Of a DNA stretch of 64,000 nucleotides, positions 7,662 through 16,650 are shown in pieces. Source of the stretch: Pseudoalteromonas caenipelagi (lineage in GTDB: Bacteria; Pseudomonadota; Gammaproteobacteria; Enterobacterales; Alteromonadaceae); assembly GCF_013140855.1 (NCBI RefSeq), contig NZ_JABBPG010000008.1:164324-228323 (forward strand). The letters are read 5' to 3'. The translations under genes and the position numbers were made by a program. Under the pieces are notes generated by a model that was not told where the DNA came from, ran no database searches, and was given only the letters and a program-made list of their open reading frames with translations. Numbering within the stretch: the stretch's first letter is position 1; every line of letters starts with the position of its first letter.

Positions 7662-9779
7662 GTGCAGCAATATTGGGTTGGTGACTTTTTTGTTGATGTA
7701 TCGAGAAATCAGATAACTAAAAGTGAACAAGTGCAAACCATTGCGCCTAAGGCACTCAGCGTACTGACTTACTTGGCCGAAAACCAAGGTAGAGTAGTAA
7801 GCCAAGATGAGCTTTTAGACGTAGTTTGGCAAGGCACTATCGTTTCTCCTAATACTTTACAGCGTAGTATTGCCCAGCTGAGAAAGGTATTGGGCGATGA
7901 TGGCAAAGAGCAAGTTTATATAAAAACGCATGCTAAAAAAGGTTATAGCTTAGAGTGTGACGTGCAGTGGTCTGAGGGCAACATGCCAGTCAACTCAGTT
8001 AAAAATAGCTCCCCAGAAAATAACCTAACCTCCCCCCAAAACCATAATGCAAAAACTCCCAAAATCAGCTCTATAGCAGCCCTTAGCGGACTTTTTTTAT
8101 TGATCATGATAGTTGTGGGATATCAATACTGGGCCGAGAGCCAAACACCCACCTTAACGGTTTCGCAAATTCGTGCGTTGACTGCAACCGATAATAAAGA
8201 AAGTGCAGGGATATACTCTCATGATGGGGAGTTTATTATTTTCCATCGTTTTTCTGAGCAAGCTTGCATTAATAATATTTGGGCGAAAAATATTAAAACC
8301 CAGCAAGAGTTTCAGCTAACCAAAGATTTGGGTGTTTATAGCAGCCATAGTTTATCTCACGATGGCAAAAAGCTAACGTTTATTTCAAAAGGTGACTGTG
8401 ACGAACCTGTACTTCAGAAAAAGTGCTATAAGTTGGTGAGTTTAGATTTTAATCAAGCGCTTAAAGGGCCAATATCTCCCACCGTGCTGATGGAGTGTAA
8501 ATCATCAGAAATTCGTAATCCAATCTGGCTATCACACGATAACATTGCATTAATGCAAAAAACTGCTGATAGTTGGAAAATCATCAACTATTCAGTGTCA
8601 AAAAATAGCAGTGACGTTATTTACGAGGTAGAAAATGGCAGTGTAACCGATTACGACTTTTCGGTGAAAAAAGGGCTTATTGCGTTGATGAGTGTCCATC
8701 AAGATGGTGAGTATTATCTTGAAATGTTAAAGCCCAATGGTGAAGTGATCTCAAGTAATCGCGTAAACTATCCAGATCAAATCGGTAAATTCAGATACAT
8801 CTATCCCAACTTTTCATCGTTAGATGAACAGCTGATTTTTAGTACGGGTAAACGGCTTTTTACTATATCAACAGACGGAAAAATAGAGAGTATTAGTTTG
8901 CCACTGGATCAGCCCATTGGTTCACCAAAAGTACACCCTAACAGGGGCAAAATGCTGGCAATAAAGGGCTACTATGATAGTGATATCATCTCTGTGCCAG
9001 TCGCCGATTATGCCACGTTGAATCTAGATAGAGATTCGGTAAAAAATAGCGTACTGCACCGCTCGAATGTCTCCGAAGATAACGCCAAATTTCAGCCTGA
9101 AGGGAATGATATTGCATTTACCTCTAAGCGCTCAGGTGAGCAGCAGGTATGGATATCTGATGGACAGAGTGCGTGGCAGCTCAGTCAGTTTCCGATTGAC
9201 ACCTATATATTCTCTATAGAGTGGGCAAAAGATGGACAAAGTATTTTGGTGAATGCCGATAAAGAGCTGGTGCAGCTATTTTTAGATGGTACAGAACGTA
9301 AATTTGCGCTGCCGCACTCAGTTGATAAGCTTTTTCAGTGGGACAGTGAGCAACAAACCGCTTTGTCTTTAATATGGTCTAACGGCGCGTATAGGTTGGC
9401 TGAATTAAGTTTAGTGACACCTAGTAACAGTGTTGTTTACGACAAGTCAGCTGTATGGGCGCAAGAGTCGGCAAGCGGAGCACTGATTTACACCGATTTG
9501 TTAGGGCGATTTTGGCAACCCGGGCCTGCTGAAGATAAGCTGATAAGCGCACTTAACGGCCAGGGGAGCGAAAAGCGCTTTGTTATCCGTGGAGAAACCA
9601 TTTTTGGTGTGAATGACAACTTACAACTGTGGTCATATACACTCGATAGCAATGAATATAACGTGCTAGGCGATGTACCAAGCAATATTGATTTTTTAAC
9701 CGATAACAACGGTAGCGAGCTACTGATGAGTATTCAAATAGCATCAAAAAAAGAAGTGGTTGAGCTGACTTTTGAGTGA
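7662..9779 (+). CDS. CadC-like transmembrane transcriptional regulator with periplasmic TolB-like propeller
   Basis: This one-component membrane regulator of about 705 residues has three parts. Residues 3-102 form an OmpR/PhoB-type winged helix (ALSVLTYLAENQGRVVSQDEL, then NTLQRSIAQLRKVLGDD). A single membrane helix lies near 142-162 (LSGLFLLIMIVVGYQYW). The rest is periplasmic, with repeated WD/TolB-like strands (SAGIYSHDGEFIIFHRF; AKFQPEGNDIAFTSKRSGEQQVW), suggesting a beta-propeller sensor. A phosphorylatable receiver is absent. GTG 7662 is preferred because AAGAGAG lies 6-8 bases before it; TTG 7644 would add six residues. No adjacent co-oriented gene reveals its target; the following kilobase is decayed, so a partner may have been lost. 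Confidence 0.85.
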   Translation: MQQYWVGDFFVDVSRNQITKSEQVQTIAPKALSVLTYLAENQGRVVSQDELLDVVWQGTIVSPNTLQRSIAQLRKVLGDDGKEQVYIKTHAKKGYSLECDVQWSEGNMPVNSVKNSSPENNLTSPQNHNAKTPKISSIAALSGLFLLIMIVVGYQYWAESQTPTLTVSQIRALTATDNKESAGIYSHDGEFIIFHRFSEQACINNIWAKNIKTQQEFQLTKDLGVYSSHSLSHDGKKLTFISKGDCDEPVLQKKCYKLVSLDFNQALKGPISPTVLMECKSSEIRNPIWLSHDNIALMQKTADSWKIINYSVSKNSSDVIYEVENGSVTDYDFSVKKGLIALMSVHQDGEYYLEMLKPNGEVISSNRVNYPDQIGKFRYIYPNFSSLDEQLIFSTGKRLFTISTDGKIESISLPLDQPIGSPKVHPNRGKMLAIKGYYDSDIISVPVADYATLNLDRDSVKNSVLHRSNVSEDNAKFQPEGNDIAFTSKRSGEQQVWISDGQSAWQLSQFPIDTYIFSIEWAKDGQSILVNADKELVQLFLDGTERKFALPHSVDKLFQWDSEQQTALSLIWSNGAYRLAELSLVTPSNSVVYDKSAVWAQESASGALIYTDLLGRFWQPGPAEDKLISALNGQGSEKRFVIRGETIFGVNDNLQLWSYTLDSNEYNVLGDVPSNIDFLTDNNGSELLMSIQIASKKEVVELTFE

Positions 9780-9837
9780 TTACATGTTGTGTAACAACAT
9801 CGTACTCAAATAGCAGCAAAGGATAACAGAACATGAT

Positions 9838-9948
9838 ATGCCGAGTTGCAGCGCGCCAAGATATTACACAAATGCAATGAATTCGCATGGCCGTGAAGGA
9901 AAATATGCTGACCAGCACTGCGATTACCTAGGAGCACTACATCCCTGA
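9838..9948 (+). CDS. Possible 36-residue ORF or gene fragment
   Basis: The frame reads MPSCSAPRYYTNAMNSHG then REGKYADQHCDYLGALHP before a stop. Composition is protein-like (two Cys, balanced charge), but there is no good ribosome site at the right distance and no recognised family. It lies in the decayed stretch, so a remnant is more likely than a functional peptide. Confidence 0.25.
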   Translation: MPSCSAPRYYTNAMNSHGREGKYADQHCDYLGALHP

Positions 9949-10267
9949 AATTGAACAAACAGGGAAAGGTTAGGTTGTTAAAATTGACGGTGAAATTTAG
10001 GGTTTGGTATTGCAAACAAACTTGTTCTATTTGGGTGTTGTTTGTTGAACCAAGTTATGAAGGAATGGTCTTTAGTAAAGTATTTATAAATCAAATGGTT
10101 ATTTTGGCCTGGCAAAAATGGCTAACCAGCGTTCATCTAGGGGCTGACCCCGATACACGCGCTGAACAGCTTTATTTAAAGCAGCTTGACAGTGCAAAGG
10201 GCTGCAAAGCGATGGCGAGTTACTGTTTGAGTTGAATCGTGTGTAAAAAGCTACTCTGGTGGGGAAG

Positions 10268-10510
10268 ATGGAACTACTGAATTATTTTATTTTGCAAGAA
10301 CCTGAATACGTTCATGAATTGAGGATTTTATTGGAAAATCGAACCTCTAAAGTATACGCAGAATTGTTCTCAAACCTCTTTAATTTTTATGTTGACTTTG
10401 AGCATTCAACTTTAACCATTCAAGACGATTGTGGGCTTTTTGGAGATACAGTATCAGAGCAAGAAGCAACAATTAGCATTGATGTCGCTAAAGTTGCAAT
10501 ATTGTTATGA
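10268..10510 (+). CDS. Hypothetical 80-residue acidic protein
   Basis: ATG 10268 follows GGTGGGGAAG and opens 80 codons with plausible composition: MELLNYFILQEPEYVHELRI at the start, an aromatic middle (LFNFYVDFEHSTLTIQDD) and an apolar end (VAKVAILL). No family is recognised. It could be the N-terminal part of an immunity-type or other small protein truncated by decay, since broken coding sequence follows directly. The alternative start GTG 10259 adds three residues. Confidence 0.4.
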   Translation: MELLNYFILQEPEYVHELRILLENRTSKVYAELFSNLFNFYVDFEHSTLTIQDDCGLFGDTVSEQEATISIDVAKVAILL

Positions 10511-10548
10511 TTTTCCATATTTTGGGCTTGTGCAAAAAATAATAATGA

Positions 10549-10721
10549 GAGGCAATAGCTGTTTCGGATGAAACAGGATCTAGCCCGATTAATATTGCAA
10601 TAGCGTGGGATGGTACGTAGAAAGAAGATGCCAAAGAAATGGCAAAATATATGGTGGTAAAACTGATTTAGTGCCCAACAAAAGCGGTTTTGTGAAGACT
10701 TGCGATAAATGGCGTAGGTAA
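10549..10721 (+). pseudogene. Remnant of an unidentified gene (in-frame stop and frameshift)
   Basis: One frame reads EAIAVSDETGSSPINIAIA, then WDGT and a TAG stop (10618-10620), then KEDAKEMAKYM. Changing to the +2 frame at about 10653 continues GGKTDLVPNKSGFVKTCDKW and ends RR-stop at 10721. The continuity of sensible protein sequence across one stop and one shift is what identifies it as a decayed C-terminal gene end. The family is not recognised. Confidence 0.45.
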
Positions 10722-10960
10722 GCTATAAAGTGTAATAGAGCAAAGCGGACCGTCACTTAGAGTAGTCACTTTTAGATGAAGTTTTTGTTTCTATTTTTCA
10801 GCTTTCAATGAACTTCAAATGATAATTTTTGTGCCCGCTATTTTTTGACCACTTCGTTATAAGTTTTCCTCTACAGCACAGCAGCTACCTTACAGCTGAT
10901 GAGCGTTGGTCAAGTCAAAACAGCGAGCTGTTGCGAGGCTGTACCCACGCCTAGGTTGCC

Positions 10961-11602
10961 TTAACTCAACAATCCCAATTCCAGCGTTTTTAGTATCGCT
11001 TGGGTTCTATCACGTACTTGCAGTTTGGCTAAAATATTAGATACATGGTTGCGCACGGTGCCTTCGGCTTTAAATATCTGTGCGGCGATTTCTTTATTCG
11101 ACAAGCCCGATACCATCAATGCTAAGATTTGTTGCTCTTTTTCTGTGAGTGGTTCGTTAAGTTGCTGCTGCGGCTGGCGCTTAGCTTTTAAAAGTTGCTG
11201 TGTGAGTTCGTTTTGCAGCACAATTTCACCAGCATGAACGCGCTCAATTGCATCCACTAGCTCTTCTAGCGATACATCTTTGAGTAAAAAGCCGCTGGCG
11301 CCTGCTTCCATGCCGCCTAGCAAAAAGTCATTTTCGTTAAAAGTAGTTAAAATTAAAAACTTAAGTGCGCTTTGTTGCGCGATAGAGGCGTTGAGCACAT
11401 CTAAACCGCTGCCATCGTTCATGCGCATATCGAGTAAAACAACATCGGCGTTAATCGTGTTATCAGTTAATTGCTCTAAAAAAGCATTGCCGCTGCTTGA
11501 TTCACCCGTTACATCAATGGTGTTGGTGAGTTGTAAAAGCGACCGCATACCTTGTCTTATCAGAGGTTGGTCATCTACTAAGTGTATTTTTATTTTATTC
11601 AT
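10961..11602 (-). CDS. NarL/LuxR-type response regulator
   Basis: This 213-residue cytoplasmic regulator has a receiver domain (1-125) with acidic pocket D10/D11, phosphoacceptor D58 in VVLLDMRM, switch Thr near 87 (LTTF) and Lys108 (FLLKD), followed by a LuxR-type helix-turn-helix (about 148-210: LTEKEQQILALMVSGLSNKEIA, then VRNHVSNILAKL). All key receiver residues are present, so it should be phosphorylated by the adjacent kinase. Its start overlaps the kinase end by 8 bases, so the two are translationally coupled and co-transcribed, kinase first. The likely targets are its own promoter and the divergent gene at 12869, where operator-like repeats are present. Confidence 0.93.
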   Translation of the reverse strand: MNKIKIHLVDDQPLIRQGMRSLLQLTNTIDVTGESSSGNAFLEQLTDNTINADVVLLDMRMNDGSGLDVLNASIAQQSALKFLILTTFNENDFLLGGMEAGASGFLLKDVSLEELVDAIERVHAGEIVLQNELTQQLLKAKRQPQQQLNEPLTEKEQQILALMVSGLSNKEIAAQIFKAEGTVRNHVSNILAKLQVRDRTQAILKTLELGLLS

Positions 11603-12701
11603 AAGGTACTCGTATGGTTAGGCTTAGTCCTTGTTTAGAGGTGTCGATATCAAGTTGGCCTTTAATCTGTGCGACTCGCTCTTGCATGCCAGTGAGCCCA
11701 TTTCCAAGCACAACCTCCCCCTTTAATAAACCATTATCTTTGATAAATAACTCAAGGTTACCGTTTTGTTCTTGCAAAGTGATATCCATATCAGTTGCAG
11801 TCGGGGCGTGTTTGAGTGTATTGGTAATGGCTTCTTGAACACATTTTAATAGACATTGTGCGGTGCTAAGTTGCACATGCTTAACCTTTGGGCTGATCTT
11901 TAAATGCACTTTGACTCTAGGGGTCTGTTTGCTCAGCTGAGTTAAGCTCTGGACTAAATCAAAGCCGATGTCATTACGTTTGTCGCTCACAATGGCACGT
12001 GTTGTGGCGAGCGCTTGTTTGGCTTGTTCATAACATGCTTGTAATTGTGTCAGCTGCGTTGGCATACAGGTTCTTCTGGTGACATCTAAATTGATAATGA
12101 GAGATGTTAGTGAGTGTCCAACTTCATCATGTAAATCTCGAGCTATGCGCAGGCGCTCACTTTGTGCAGCAGCATTGCTTAATAGATGCTGGGTTGCTTC
12201 GAGCTTAGCGTTTGTTAGTGCTAATTCTTCTTTGGCGTTACGCTCACTGATCATGCGTTGCGTCATCACTAAAGCAAACAGGTGAAATGCCATAAACATG
12301 CCGGCACTGGCCCACTGCCAACCAGTTTGCCAATAAAAAGTGTGGACTATTAAAAAAAGCCCATGACTGGCAAAAATGTAAACGTAGCAAAATCGAATAG
12401 GTGCATAAAATGCGAGAATTGAGCAGTACATCACGCTGTAGATCAAAACAATGCTCAATGGCACTAAGAACATTAAATAGGCAATGGATGTAAAGAGTAA
12501 AAACAGCAAGTAATAGCGAGTTTTATAACCATAACGAGTGGACTCATTAATGACGAGTAACGTCAGTACCAAAACACAGCCATGTAGTAGGTATTCTGCT
12601 GGGCTAATCATATTTCTAGAAGCATCAAATATGCTTGGGATAGCCACTGCTGCCCAAGTTAACAGGACGGTAATTAATGAACTTATTGGATACTTAAACA
12701 C
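11595..12701 (-). CDS. Membrane sensor histidine kinase (HisKA_3, NarX/DesK-like)
   Basis: The kinase is about 368 residues long. The N-terminal half has about five hydrophobic helices (near residues 8-22, 38-52, 62-82, 84-108, 112-147) and no sizeable periplasmic domain, so it probably senses the membrane itself or a membrane-dissolved cue, as DesK-type kinases do. A short coiled-coil linker (150-185) leads to the HisKA_3 dimerisation motif RIARDLHDEVGHSLTSL with His191. The HATPase domain shows the N-box EAITNTLKHA, KDNG and GNGLTGMQERV. The start is a GTG at 12701 (AAGGCC upstream). It forms an operon with the response regulator. Confidence 0.92.
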   Translation of the reverse strand: MFKYPISSLITVLLTWAAVAIPSIFDASRNMISPAEYLLHGCVLVLTLLVINESTRYGYKTRYYLLFLLFTSIAYLMFLVPLSIVLIYSVMYCSILAFYAPIRFCYVYIFASHGLFLIVHTFYWQTGWQWASAGMFMAFHLFALVMTQRMISERNAKEELALTNAKLEATQHLLSNAAAQSERLRIARDLHDEVGHSLTSLIINLDVTRRTCMPTQLTQLQACYEQAKQALATTRAIVSDKRNDIGFDLVQSLTQLSKQTPRVKVHLKISPKVKHVQLSTAQCLLKCVQEAITNTLKHAPTATDMDITLQEQNGNLELFIKDNGLLKGEVVLGNGLTGMQERVAQIKGQLDIDTSKQGLSLTIRVPYE

Positions 12702-12772
12702 GCGTCGTTGGCCTTTTTTGGCTTTATCTTAATGTGCTTGGGCGAAGCATGCTAGTCCTAAATATCGGTTCA

Positions 12773-12808
12773 TGACATTTGTCACGATGATGATGTGACA
12801 TCCGTGAC
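12773..12808. promoter_or_regulatory. Operator-like repeats between kinase operon and divergent gene
   Basis: TGACATTTGTCA (12773-12784, a TGACA/TGTCA inverted repeat) is followed 23 bases later by the related TGACATCCGTGAC (12796-12808). GTCAC and GTGAC also face each other across the centre. The position between divergent promoters fits binding by the adjacent NarL-type regulator; that assignment is inference. Confidence 0.6.
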
Positions 12809-12868
12809 TGTGTGAGAGTAAGCGTTTTGATTAACCTAGCTGTATGAACTTTAGTTGAGGACAAAGCA

Positions 12869-13609
12869 ATGGAATACATTCATAAGTTTGCGGTTTACTT
12901 ACATATTTGTTTAGGCAGTTTTGCGTTAGTACTGTTCTGGGTGCCAATTTTTGCAAGCAAAGGCAGTAAAACACATAATCGGTATGGGCAATATTACAAC
13001 TGGTCGATGTATGGTACGTCTATTTTAGGGGTTATCGCATGTATCTTGGTCCTTGTCGACCCTGTAAGCGTTAAACCTAAAACGTTTGTAGATATGGCCG
13101 AACAAGCGCAGTACATCAGTAATACTCGTATCTTTTCGTTGTTTTTACTAATGCTGTCATTGCTCGTGTTGGTGTCGATTTATCATGGTGAGCAAGTCCT
13201 AAAAGCGAAAGCCAATAATGCACTGTTGCGCACGCCACTACACTTGGGGTTGTTCTGCATACTGGTGGTCACCGCTTTGATTTCCATGGCTTTGGGTATC
13301 ATACATTCGCAAACGTTATTGATTGTATTTGCGGTTTTGTCATTGCTGGTAGTGAGTCGCTACATCCGTTACGTGTATAAAGCGAAAGTACAGCCAAGAG
13401 CTTGGGTTATTGAGCATTTAATTGCCATGCTAGGCTCTGGTATTGGTGTGTACACAGCATTTTCGGCATTTGGTGGGCGTCATATATTCAGCTATCTGTT
13501 GGGCGAGCAGGCGGCATTTTTGAGTTGGATAGTCCCTTCAGTAATAGGTACGGTTTCAATCAGTTGGTCAAGACGTTATTTTGAGAAAAAGTTTAAAGTT
13601 GCAAAATAA
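12869..13609 (+). CDS. Polytopic membrane protein, possibly DUF2306-like
   Basis: This 246-residue protein has about seven hydrophobic segments. Histidines are placed in or near helices (LHICLGSFALV, SKTHNRYGQYYNW, GIIHSQT, VIEHLIAMLGSGIG, GGRHIF), a pattern reminiscent of DUF2306-type and other haem- or quinone-associated membrane proteins, but I cannot confirm the family. ATG 12869 lies behind GAGGAC. It is divergent from the membrane-sensing kinase operon with two operator-like repeats in the promoter gap, so it is the best candidate target of that system. A terminator follows directly. Confidence 0.75.
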   Translation: MEYIHKFAVYLHICLGSFALVLFWVPIFASKGSKTHNRYGQYYNWSMYGTSILGVIACILVLVDPVSVKPKTFVDMAEQAQYISNTRIFSLFLLMLSLLVLVSIYHGEQVLKAKANNALLRTPLHLGLFCILVVTALISMALGIIHSQTLLIVFAVLSLLVVSRYIRYVYKAKVQPRAWVIEHLIAMLGSGIGVYTAFSAFGGRHIFSYLLGEQAAFLSWIVPSVIGTVSISWSRRYFEKKFKVAK

Positions 13610-13616
13610 AAACGTT

Positions 13617-13656
13617 GGCACGGTGAGTACCTTGGTGGTGCATACCGTGCCTTTTT
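13617..13656 (+). terminator. Rho-independent terminator
   Basis: GGCACGGT (13617-13624) pairs perfectly with ACCGTGCC (13644-13651) and is followed by TTTTT. It ends the membrane-protein gene and lies just before the convergent ferrochelatase gene. Confidence 0.8.
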
Positions 13657-13663
13657 AGCATGA

Positions 13664-14683
13664 TTACAGCAAAGGTTTTATCACGTCGTATAACGCGTCA
13701 ATATGGTCATCTCTGTCGTTCAGTGCTGCGATATAGCGATATTTCTCGCCACCAGCGTGTTCAAAAATCTCGCGGTTTTCTTCTTCAAGTTCTTCTAAGG
13801 TCTCTAAACAGTCTGCGCTAAAAGCAGGGCTAACAATTGCCACATCTTTAATGCCTTGCTCAGGATAGCTTGAAAGCGTCGCGTCGGTGTATGGTTTTAA
13901 CCATTCAGCCTTACCAAAGCGACTCTGAAAAGTAGTCTCAACCAAAGACTTATCAATACCGAGCTTTTCAACTACTAGGCGAGTTGTTTGCTGGCACAAG
14001 CAATGATAAGGGTCGCCGTGATCTAAAAACTGCTTAGGCATACCGTGGTATGAAAAAACCAGCTTTTGTGGCGTACCATTGGCTTGTAGGTCTTCGGCAA
14101 TCGAGTTTGCAAGAGATTCTATATACAGTGGATTTTTGTGATAACCATTTATAAAGTGAAGTTCAGGTACCCAACGCCATTTTTTCAAAACGTTAGCAAC
14201 TGCATCAAAGGTAGAGCCCGTCGTTGGGCTTGAATACTGCGGATACAGCGGTAATACAATTATACGAGTCAGGCCTTTATCACGCAGTGCTTCGAGGCCG
14301 GCTTCAATTGATGGATTGCCATAGCGCATCGCCATAACCACTTCGGTATTATCAAAACCTTGTTGTTTAATTAAAGCACCGAGCTTATCTGTTTGCTGCT
14401 GCGATATGTGTATCAAAGGTGAACCGTGCTCGGTCCAAATACTTTGATAAGCTTTGGCTGACTTTTTGGGTCTGACGCGCAAAATAATGCCGTGCAAAAT
14501 CATCAACCAGATTAATCTTGGGATCTCAACAATTCTTGGATCTGATAAAAACTCTGCTAAGTAGGTTCTTAAAGCCTTTGGTGTGGGGGCATCAGGGCTG
14601 CCTAAGTTAGTAACTAAAATACCTGTTTTTTGATTAAAACGCCCATCATGAGGGTTATCGGTAATTGCTGAAAAACGTGACAC
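13664..14683 (-). CDS. hemH: Ferrochelatase
   Basis: The final enzyme of haem synthesis inserts Fe2+ into protoporphyrin IX. The 339-residue chain has GILVTNLGSPDAPTPKALR at the N-terminus, FLSDPRIVEIPRL, the porphyrin-site region VLPLYPQYSSPTTGS, the catalytic FSYHGMPKQF with the metal-site His, YHCLCQQTTRLV, and SPAFSADCLETLEELEEENR near the end. GTG 14683 is chosen because AAGGAG lies six bases before it, giving MSRFSAITDN; the longer frame to 14758 lacks a ribosome site and adds 25 atypical residues. Monocistronic as far as can be seen. Confidence 0.95.
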   Translation of the reverse strand: MSRFSAITDNPHDGRFNQKTGILVTNLGSPDAPTPKALRTYLAEFLSDPRIVEIPRLIWLMILHGIILRVRPKKSAKAYQSIWTEHGSPLIHISQQQTDKLGALIKQQGFDNTEVVMAMRYGNPSIEAGLEALRDKGLTRIIVLPLYPQYSSPTTGSTFDAVANVLKKWRWVPELHFINGYHKNPLYIESLANSIAEDLQANGTPQKLVFSYHGMPKQFLDHGDPYHCLCQQTTRLVVEKLGIDKSLVETTFQSRFGKAEWLKPYTDATLSSYPEQGIKDVAIVSPAFSADCLETLEELEEENREIFEHAGGEKYRYIAALNDRDDHIDALYDVIKPLL

Positions 14684-15033
14684 ACACGGCTCCTTTGAAC
14701 ATAAAGTTGTACTCAAACGACTCACTACCTTGCTAGGTCGCGATTCGTATTGCACCAATTCGGTTAATTTTACAAGATTATCAGTACGTTCGTAACTATT
14801 AACTCGATCTATATTTATTGCTCGCTATACTCCTCTTTAATGAATAAATTTATAAAACCACATGCGGGCTGTGCAAATAACGGACAATTGCGGGTGCGCT
14901 CGCAGATTTTTTCCACTTTATGCGATTTTCAACCGATTCTATTTGCAAGCCAATGGGTGTCACAGTACCTTTGGCCCCCATTTTATAAAGTCGTGCTGGA
15001 ATAGCATAAATTTAAAGTACTTAAAGAGGGTGT

Positions 15034-16584
15034 ATGCGACTCAATCAACCCATAACACAGCGTCAAAAGCAGTTTGCTAAAGATGTAAAATTGGTATCGA
15101 TAACCGATCTACAAGGAAGAATTGTTGATTGCAACGATCACTTTGTTGCCATAAGTGGCTTCTCTCGAGAAGAACTTATTGGTCAGCCACATAATATTGT
15201 GCGTCACCCAGATATGCCACCCGAAGCCTTTGCAACCATGTGGGCACAGCTAAAATCAGGTCAGCCTTGGATGGGGATAGTTAAAAATCGCTGTAAAAAT
15301 GGTGACTTTTATTGGGTAGATGCTTATGTCACGCCGGTGACGGAAAACGGCAAGGTGATTGGTTATGAGTCAGTTCGTCGTTGCCCTGATCAAGAGACTG
15401 TTGCCAGAGCACAGGCTCTGTATAGTAACTTAATTAATAACAAAAATACGCAGTTTAAATGGCCTAAACTCAGGGTGCTGTGGCCAATATTGATGGTCAT
15501 TGTGGGGGCTGTATTGTGGCTCTGTGGCGCTGAAAATGCTGCGTTTTTTTGGGTGCTGCTTAATAGTCTGAGTATTTGTGGCTATAACCTTTGGCGAGAT
15601 AGTGAGCAGCTAAAACGGCTAGAGCAAAGCTTAGAGCACAGCTTTTGCGATGAAGTAGCGAAGCAAGTCTACTCAACTTGGGATGGCAAAATGGCGAGCA
15701 TTCATGTTCGAATGCTAAGTGAGCAAGCACATTTAGATACTGTGATCACGCGTATTGAGCATTCAGCTAAAGAGGTCACATCAGGTGCTCGCCAAGCACT
15801 TGAACGAGCGGGTGATAGCTACAAGCAGTTGCAAAAACAACAGCTTGAAACTGAGCAAGTGGCTACCGCTATGAACGAAATGAGCACCACAATTAATGAT
15901 GTGTCGGGCAATGTACAAGTAAGTGCAGAGCATGCACAAAGCGCGTTGTTGATGGCGGATGAAAATACGCGTATTGCCGAATTAACCAAGCATGCTATTG
16001 AAGCACTGGGTGAAACGGTGTCACAAATTCGCGATTCGGTGTTAGGTGTATCAAAACAAACCACACGTATTGCAGATGCGGCGCAAATTATTGAGCAGAT
16101 CGCAGAGCAAACCAATTTACTTGCTTTAAATGCGGCAATTGAGGCAGCAAGAGCGGGTGAGCAAGGCAGAGGCTTTGCAGTTGTTGCAGATGAGGTGCGT
16201 CATTTAGCACAGCGTACTCAGCAGTCCACCAAAGAAATACATACGATTATTAGTGAACTCAGTGATAGCACGCAACATGCGGTGACTATTGCCCAACAGG
16301 GTGAACAAGAGTCGGTATCGGGTATTGAGCAATTAGCCCAAAGTACCGATATGCTTATGCAAATTCAGCAAGCAGTGCGCCAAATTCATGATATGTCGAT
16401 GCAAATTGCAACCTCGGTAGAAGAACAAGCGGCTGTGTCTGATGATATTAATCAGCAAATTGTCAATATTGCCGGTCTTGCGAGTGACAGCTTAGACAGT
16501 GCCGATACCGTTAAGCAAGTGAGTGCCCAATTGACCGATGTTGCCAGTGATATGTACGAATTGGTTGTTCGCTTTAGACGTTAA
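15034..16584 (+). CDS. Aer-type PAS methyl-accepting chemotaxis protein
   Basis: This 516-residue receptor resembles the aerotaxis sensor Aer. A cytoplasmic N-terminal PAS domain (about 15-120) contains IVDCNDHFVAISGFSREEL, GQPHNIVRHPDMPPEAFA and WMGIVKNRCKNGDFYWVDAY; in Aer this domain binds FAD and reports redox state. Two adjacent membrane helices follow (about 147-187), then a helical signalling domain with the hairpin tip EQIAEQTNLLALNAAIEAAR and GRGFAVVADEVRHLA. A C-terminal CheR-tethering pentapeptide is absent. ATG 15034 follows AAAGAGGG. It is monocistronic with a following AT-rich hairpin. The exact ligand is inferred from family resemblance only. Confidence 0.92.
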   Translation: MRLNQPITQRQKQFAKDVKLVSITDLQGRIVDCNDHFVAISGFSREELIGQPHNIVRHPDMPPEAFATMWAQLKSGQPWMGIVKNRCKNGDFYWVDAYVTPVTENGKVIGYESVRRCPDQETVARAQALYSNLINNKNTQFKWPKLRVLWPILMVIVGAVLWLCGAENAAFFWVLLNSLSICGYNLWRDSEQLKRLEQSLEHSFCDEVAKQVYSTWDGKMASIHVRMLSEQAHLDTVITRIEHSAKEVTSGARQALERAGDSYKQLQKQQLETEQVATAMNEMSTTINDVSGNVQVSAEHAQSALLMADENTRIAELTKHAIEALGETVSQIRDSVLGVSKQTTRIADAAQIIEQIAEQTNLLALNAAIEAARAGEQGRGFAVVADEVRHLAQRTQQSTKEIHTIISELSDSTQHAVTIAQQGEQESVSGIEQLAQSTDMLMQIQQAVRQIHDMSMQIATSVEEQAAVSDDINQQIVNIAGLASDSLDSADTVKQVSAQLTDVASDMYELVVRFRR

Positions 16585-16594
16585 CTATTTTAAT

Positions 16595-16624
16595 GATTAA
16601 TCAAAACCTGCTTTTTGATTAATT
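16595..16624 (+). terminator. AT-rich hairpin after the Aer-like gene
   Basis: GATTAATCAAAA (16595-16606) pairs with TTTTGATTAATT (16613-16624) with one mismatch and carries a T-run on the right arm. It is likely a terminator. Confidence 0.55.
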
Positions 16625-16650
16625 ATTTGCCTCGCTTATCAAGATTGAGT

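Larger units (their letters stand above)
9780..10960. other. Gene-poor decayed region
   Basis: About 1.2 kb holds no convincing full-length gene. Just after the upstream stop is a small hairpin without a T-run (ATGTTG/CAACAT, 9784-9800). The stretch then shows several protein-like segments interrupted by stops or frameshifts: 9838-9948; a frame from 9907 that reads EHYIPEIEQTGKG and VVKIDGEI between stops; 10268-10510; and 10549-10721. The best explanation is a former locus undergoing decay, although short real genes cannot be excluded. Confidence 0.55.

Noticed and set aside
9951..10235. 94-codon open frame in the decayed region
   Set aside because: No ribosome site, unlike composition across its length, and overlaps other broken frames; kept only as part of the decayed region.
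14862..15080. 72-codon open frame before the Aer-like gene
   Set aside because: Overlaps the well-supported start of the chemoreceptor in another frame and has no ribosome site.
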